Shown here piece after piece: positions 62,808 through 64,000 of a stretch of 64,000 nucleotides of DNA. The notes under the pieces were generated by a model that saw only the letters and a list, made by a program, of their open reading frames with translations, searched no databases and had not been told where the DNA came from. Both the position numbers and the translations under genes were made by a program. Each line of letters opens with the position of its first letter. Positions within the stretch are counted from its first letter, which is position 1. Source of the DNA: Desulfobacula toluolica Tol2 (GTDB taxonomy: Bacteria > Desulfobacterota > Desulfobacteria > Desulfobacterales > Desulfobacteraceae); NCBI RefSeq assembly GCF_000307105.1, contig NC_018645.1:655001-719000 (forward strand), given 5' to 3'.

Positions 62808-62886
62808 AATCTGCCATGGCCATTAGTAATTCAAAATGGATTGCAATGTCTGTTTTTTTCTACCTGTTTGTTGCCAATCCCTTGAA

Positions 62887-63798
62887 TTAAAGCGATTCCG
62901 GTGTGAAGGTCACGATATGGTCAATGGATGGTGCATTGCAAAAAATCATGACAAGTCTGTCAACACCCATGGCAATACCTGCGGCATCGGGCATGGTTTC
63001 AAGATCTTTGAGAAACTTTTCCGGGACAGGAATCTTGGCTTTATTTTGAGATATCCGGATCTGATTTTCTTTTTCAAATCTCAGCTGTTGTTCCACAGGG
63101 TCGGTCAGTTCCGTAAATCCGTTGGCAAGCTCAATACCGGCCATATAAAATTCAAATCTCTGGGCACAGGCCGGATTGTCCGGTTTGAGTTTTGCCAATG
63201 ATGCCAGGCGTGCCGGATAATCATACAAAAAGACAGGTGTTGCATTCCCAAGGCAGGGCTCTATTTGAAAGCTCATTATTTCATCAAAGCTGTTGTCTTC
63301 CAATGCTGTGTTGAGGCTTTTATCCGCATACATATCAAAGGCCTGCTCAACAGTCAGCTTTTCCCATGGGGCGGCTAATTGGATACGTTTATCCTGATAC
63401 CTGATTTTGTTTCCAAGGGACAGTCTTGACGCAATAAATTGAATTAACCCCTTGCATTGATTCATTAAATCAAGGTAGGTGTTATCTTTTGCATACCACT
63501 CCAGCATGGTTAATTCCGGCAGGTGATGTGATCCTCGTTCGTTTTTTCTGAAGCATTTGCAGATCTGAAATATTTTATCAAATCCTTTTGATAACAGCCG
63601 TTTCATGCAAAGTTCTGGTGACGCCTGGAGAAAATGGCCTTCAGTGGTTACAGGATCAATCTGGGCTTCGGGAATAACAGACGGACACCGGATGGGCGTA
63701 TCGACTTCAAGATAGTGATTGCCGGTAAAAAAATCCCTTATGGCTTGAATCACAAGGGATCTTATTATCAGGTTTTGGTAATGTTTTTTTTGATCCAA
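62887..63798 (-). CDS. epmA: EF-P lysine ligase EpmA-like (class II LysRS-like), 303 aa
   Basis: Catalytic core of a lysyl-tRNA synthetase without the anticodon-binding domain, like EpmA/GenX, which attaches beta-lysine to elongation factor P. Motif 1 region YLEVDTPIRCPSV, QASPELCMKRLL, motif 2 CFRKNERGSHHLPELTMLEWY, and motif 3 GIAMGVDRLVMI. The start is a TTG (first ATG would delete motif 1). No epmB or efp lies in the window. Two bases separate it from the upstream truncated gene. Confidence 0.87.
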   Translation of the reverse strand: MDQKKHYQNLIIRSLVIQAIRDFFTGNHYLEVDTPIRCPSVIPEAQIDPVTTEGHFLQASPELCMKRLLSKGFDKIFQICKCFRKNERGSHHLPELTMLEWYAKDNTYLDLMNQCKGLIQFIASRLSLGNKIRYQDKRIQLAAPWEKLTVEQAFDMYADKSLNTALEDNSFDEIMSFQIEPCLGNATPVFLYDYPARLASLAKLKPDNPACAQRFEFYMAGIELANGFTELTDPVEQQLRFEKENQIRISQNKAKIPVPEKFLKDLETMPDAAGIAMGVDRLVMIFCNAPSIDHIVTFTPESL

Positions 63799-63800
63799 TG

Positions 63801-64000
63801 TTACTTTGTTTGATATGTATCTTTTGGTCGATCCTGTAAAAATATTTTATCAAATTTGCTTTTATCAGCTTGGTCAAAAAACTTATAGCCTGCTTCAATA
63901 CAGGCTTTACAGGCGTTGATAGGGATATGTACGGCAAGAATATGGCGTCCTGGCGTGGCATTGGAATCTATCTCAAAACAACCACCACAGTCCGGACAGA
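63801..64000 (-). CDS. Truncated zinc-ribbon protein, 5' end beyond the window
   Basis: Only the last 65 residues are seen, ending at the TAA at 63801-63803. They read CPDCGGCFEID...ACKACIEAGYKFFDQ, with two C-x2-C pairs of a zinc finger (CPDC and CKAC). Function not recognised. It lies two bases ahead of the epmA start and is probably in its operon. Confidence 0.6.
   Translation of the reverse strand, partial: CPDCGGCFEIDSNATPGRHILAVHIPINACKACIEAGYKFFDQADKSKFDKIFLQDRPKDTYQTK

Noticed and set aside
1-64000. Search for CRISPR arrays, tRNA, rRNA, prophage or intact insertion sequences
   Set aside because: No regularly spaced direct repeats, no tRNA cloverleaf with GGTTCRA arm, no rRNA-like blocks and no transposase or phage structural genes were seen.

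Overview
The window looks like chromosomal DNA of a mesophilic, moderately AT-rich sulfate-reducing member of the Desulfobacterota, most likely Desulfobacteraceae (a Desulfobacula-like genus is my inference). The deciding evidence is a complete dsrA-dsrB-dsrD cluster followed by a cobyrinate a,c-diamide synthase gene, together with a tetraheme cytochrome c, a tungsten aldehyde:ferredoxin oxidoreductase and a Fur/FeoA/FeoB iron-uptake locus. No rRNA, tRNA, CRISPR array, prophage or intact insertion sequence was found.

Layout. 1-3.6 kb: 3' part of gdhA, then a leftward three-gene unit (cupin, GalT/HIT-like protein, small unknown protein). 3.8-6.9 kb: an AT-rich accessory patch with an unrecognised gene and a secreted MopE/DUF4214 repeat protein. 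6.9-15.7 kb: thioredoxin-HEAT protein, a large fusion of an endonuclease Q-like PHP domain with a UvrD-type helicase, a small unknown gene, a lytic transglycosylase, galU, a cysteine-cluster protein and a DapA-family enzyme. 16-22.4 kb: TPR gene and a large unknown gene in front of dsrABD and cbiA/dsrN. 22.5-28.4 kb (leftward): cytochrome c3-like protein, tatC, tatA/B, a DEAD-box helicase, and a MoaD-like carrier overlapping a tungsten AOR. 28.8-36.7 kb (rightward): YggT, DivIVA-domain protein, two PilT-type ATPases, a zinc-ribbon/receiver protein, a membrane-anchored unknown protein, a class A penicillin-binding protein and a SPOR protein. 36.8-43.9 kb: YedF, two small proteins, Dus, fur-feoA-feoA fusion plus feoB, SH3 protein, YfgM-like protein. 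44-54.5 kb: an NtrC-type two-component pair, pilMNOPQ, a PilF-like TPR lipoprotein and a LysM protein. 54.5-64 kb: thrC, serS, 5-formyl-THF cyclo-ligase, a K+ channel/RCK protein, an Ig-like lipoprotein with long G tracts, pcm, a DUF368 transporter, an EpmA-like ligase and a truncated zinc-ribbon gene.

How they work together. The dsr block supplies the terminal sulfite reductase and, through CbiA, part of the sirohaem/corrinoid amidation chemistry associated with it; the nearby cytochrome c and Tat export genes fit periplasmic electron transfer. Type IV pilus functions are spread over two blocks: motors (pilT-like genes at 29.7-32 kb) sit with cell-envelope synthesis genes, while the alignment/secretin complex (pilMNOPQ) lies at 47-52 kb beside a two-component system. 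Iron uptake is one tight operon in which regulator and FeoA domains are fused.

The most unusual observations are the EndoQ-UvrD fusion, a family of about five dispersed hairpin-forming intergenic repeats, long homopolymeric G tracts inside a surface lipoprotein gene, the translationally coupled cupin/GalT-like pair, and the AT-rich island at 3.8-6.9 kb.
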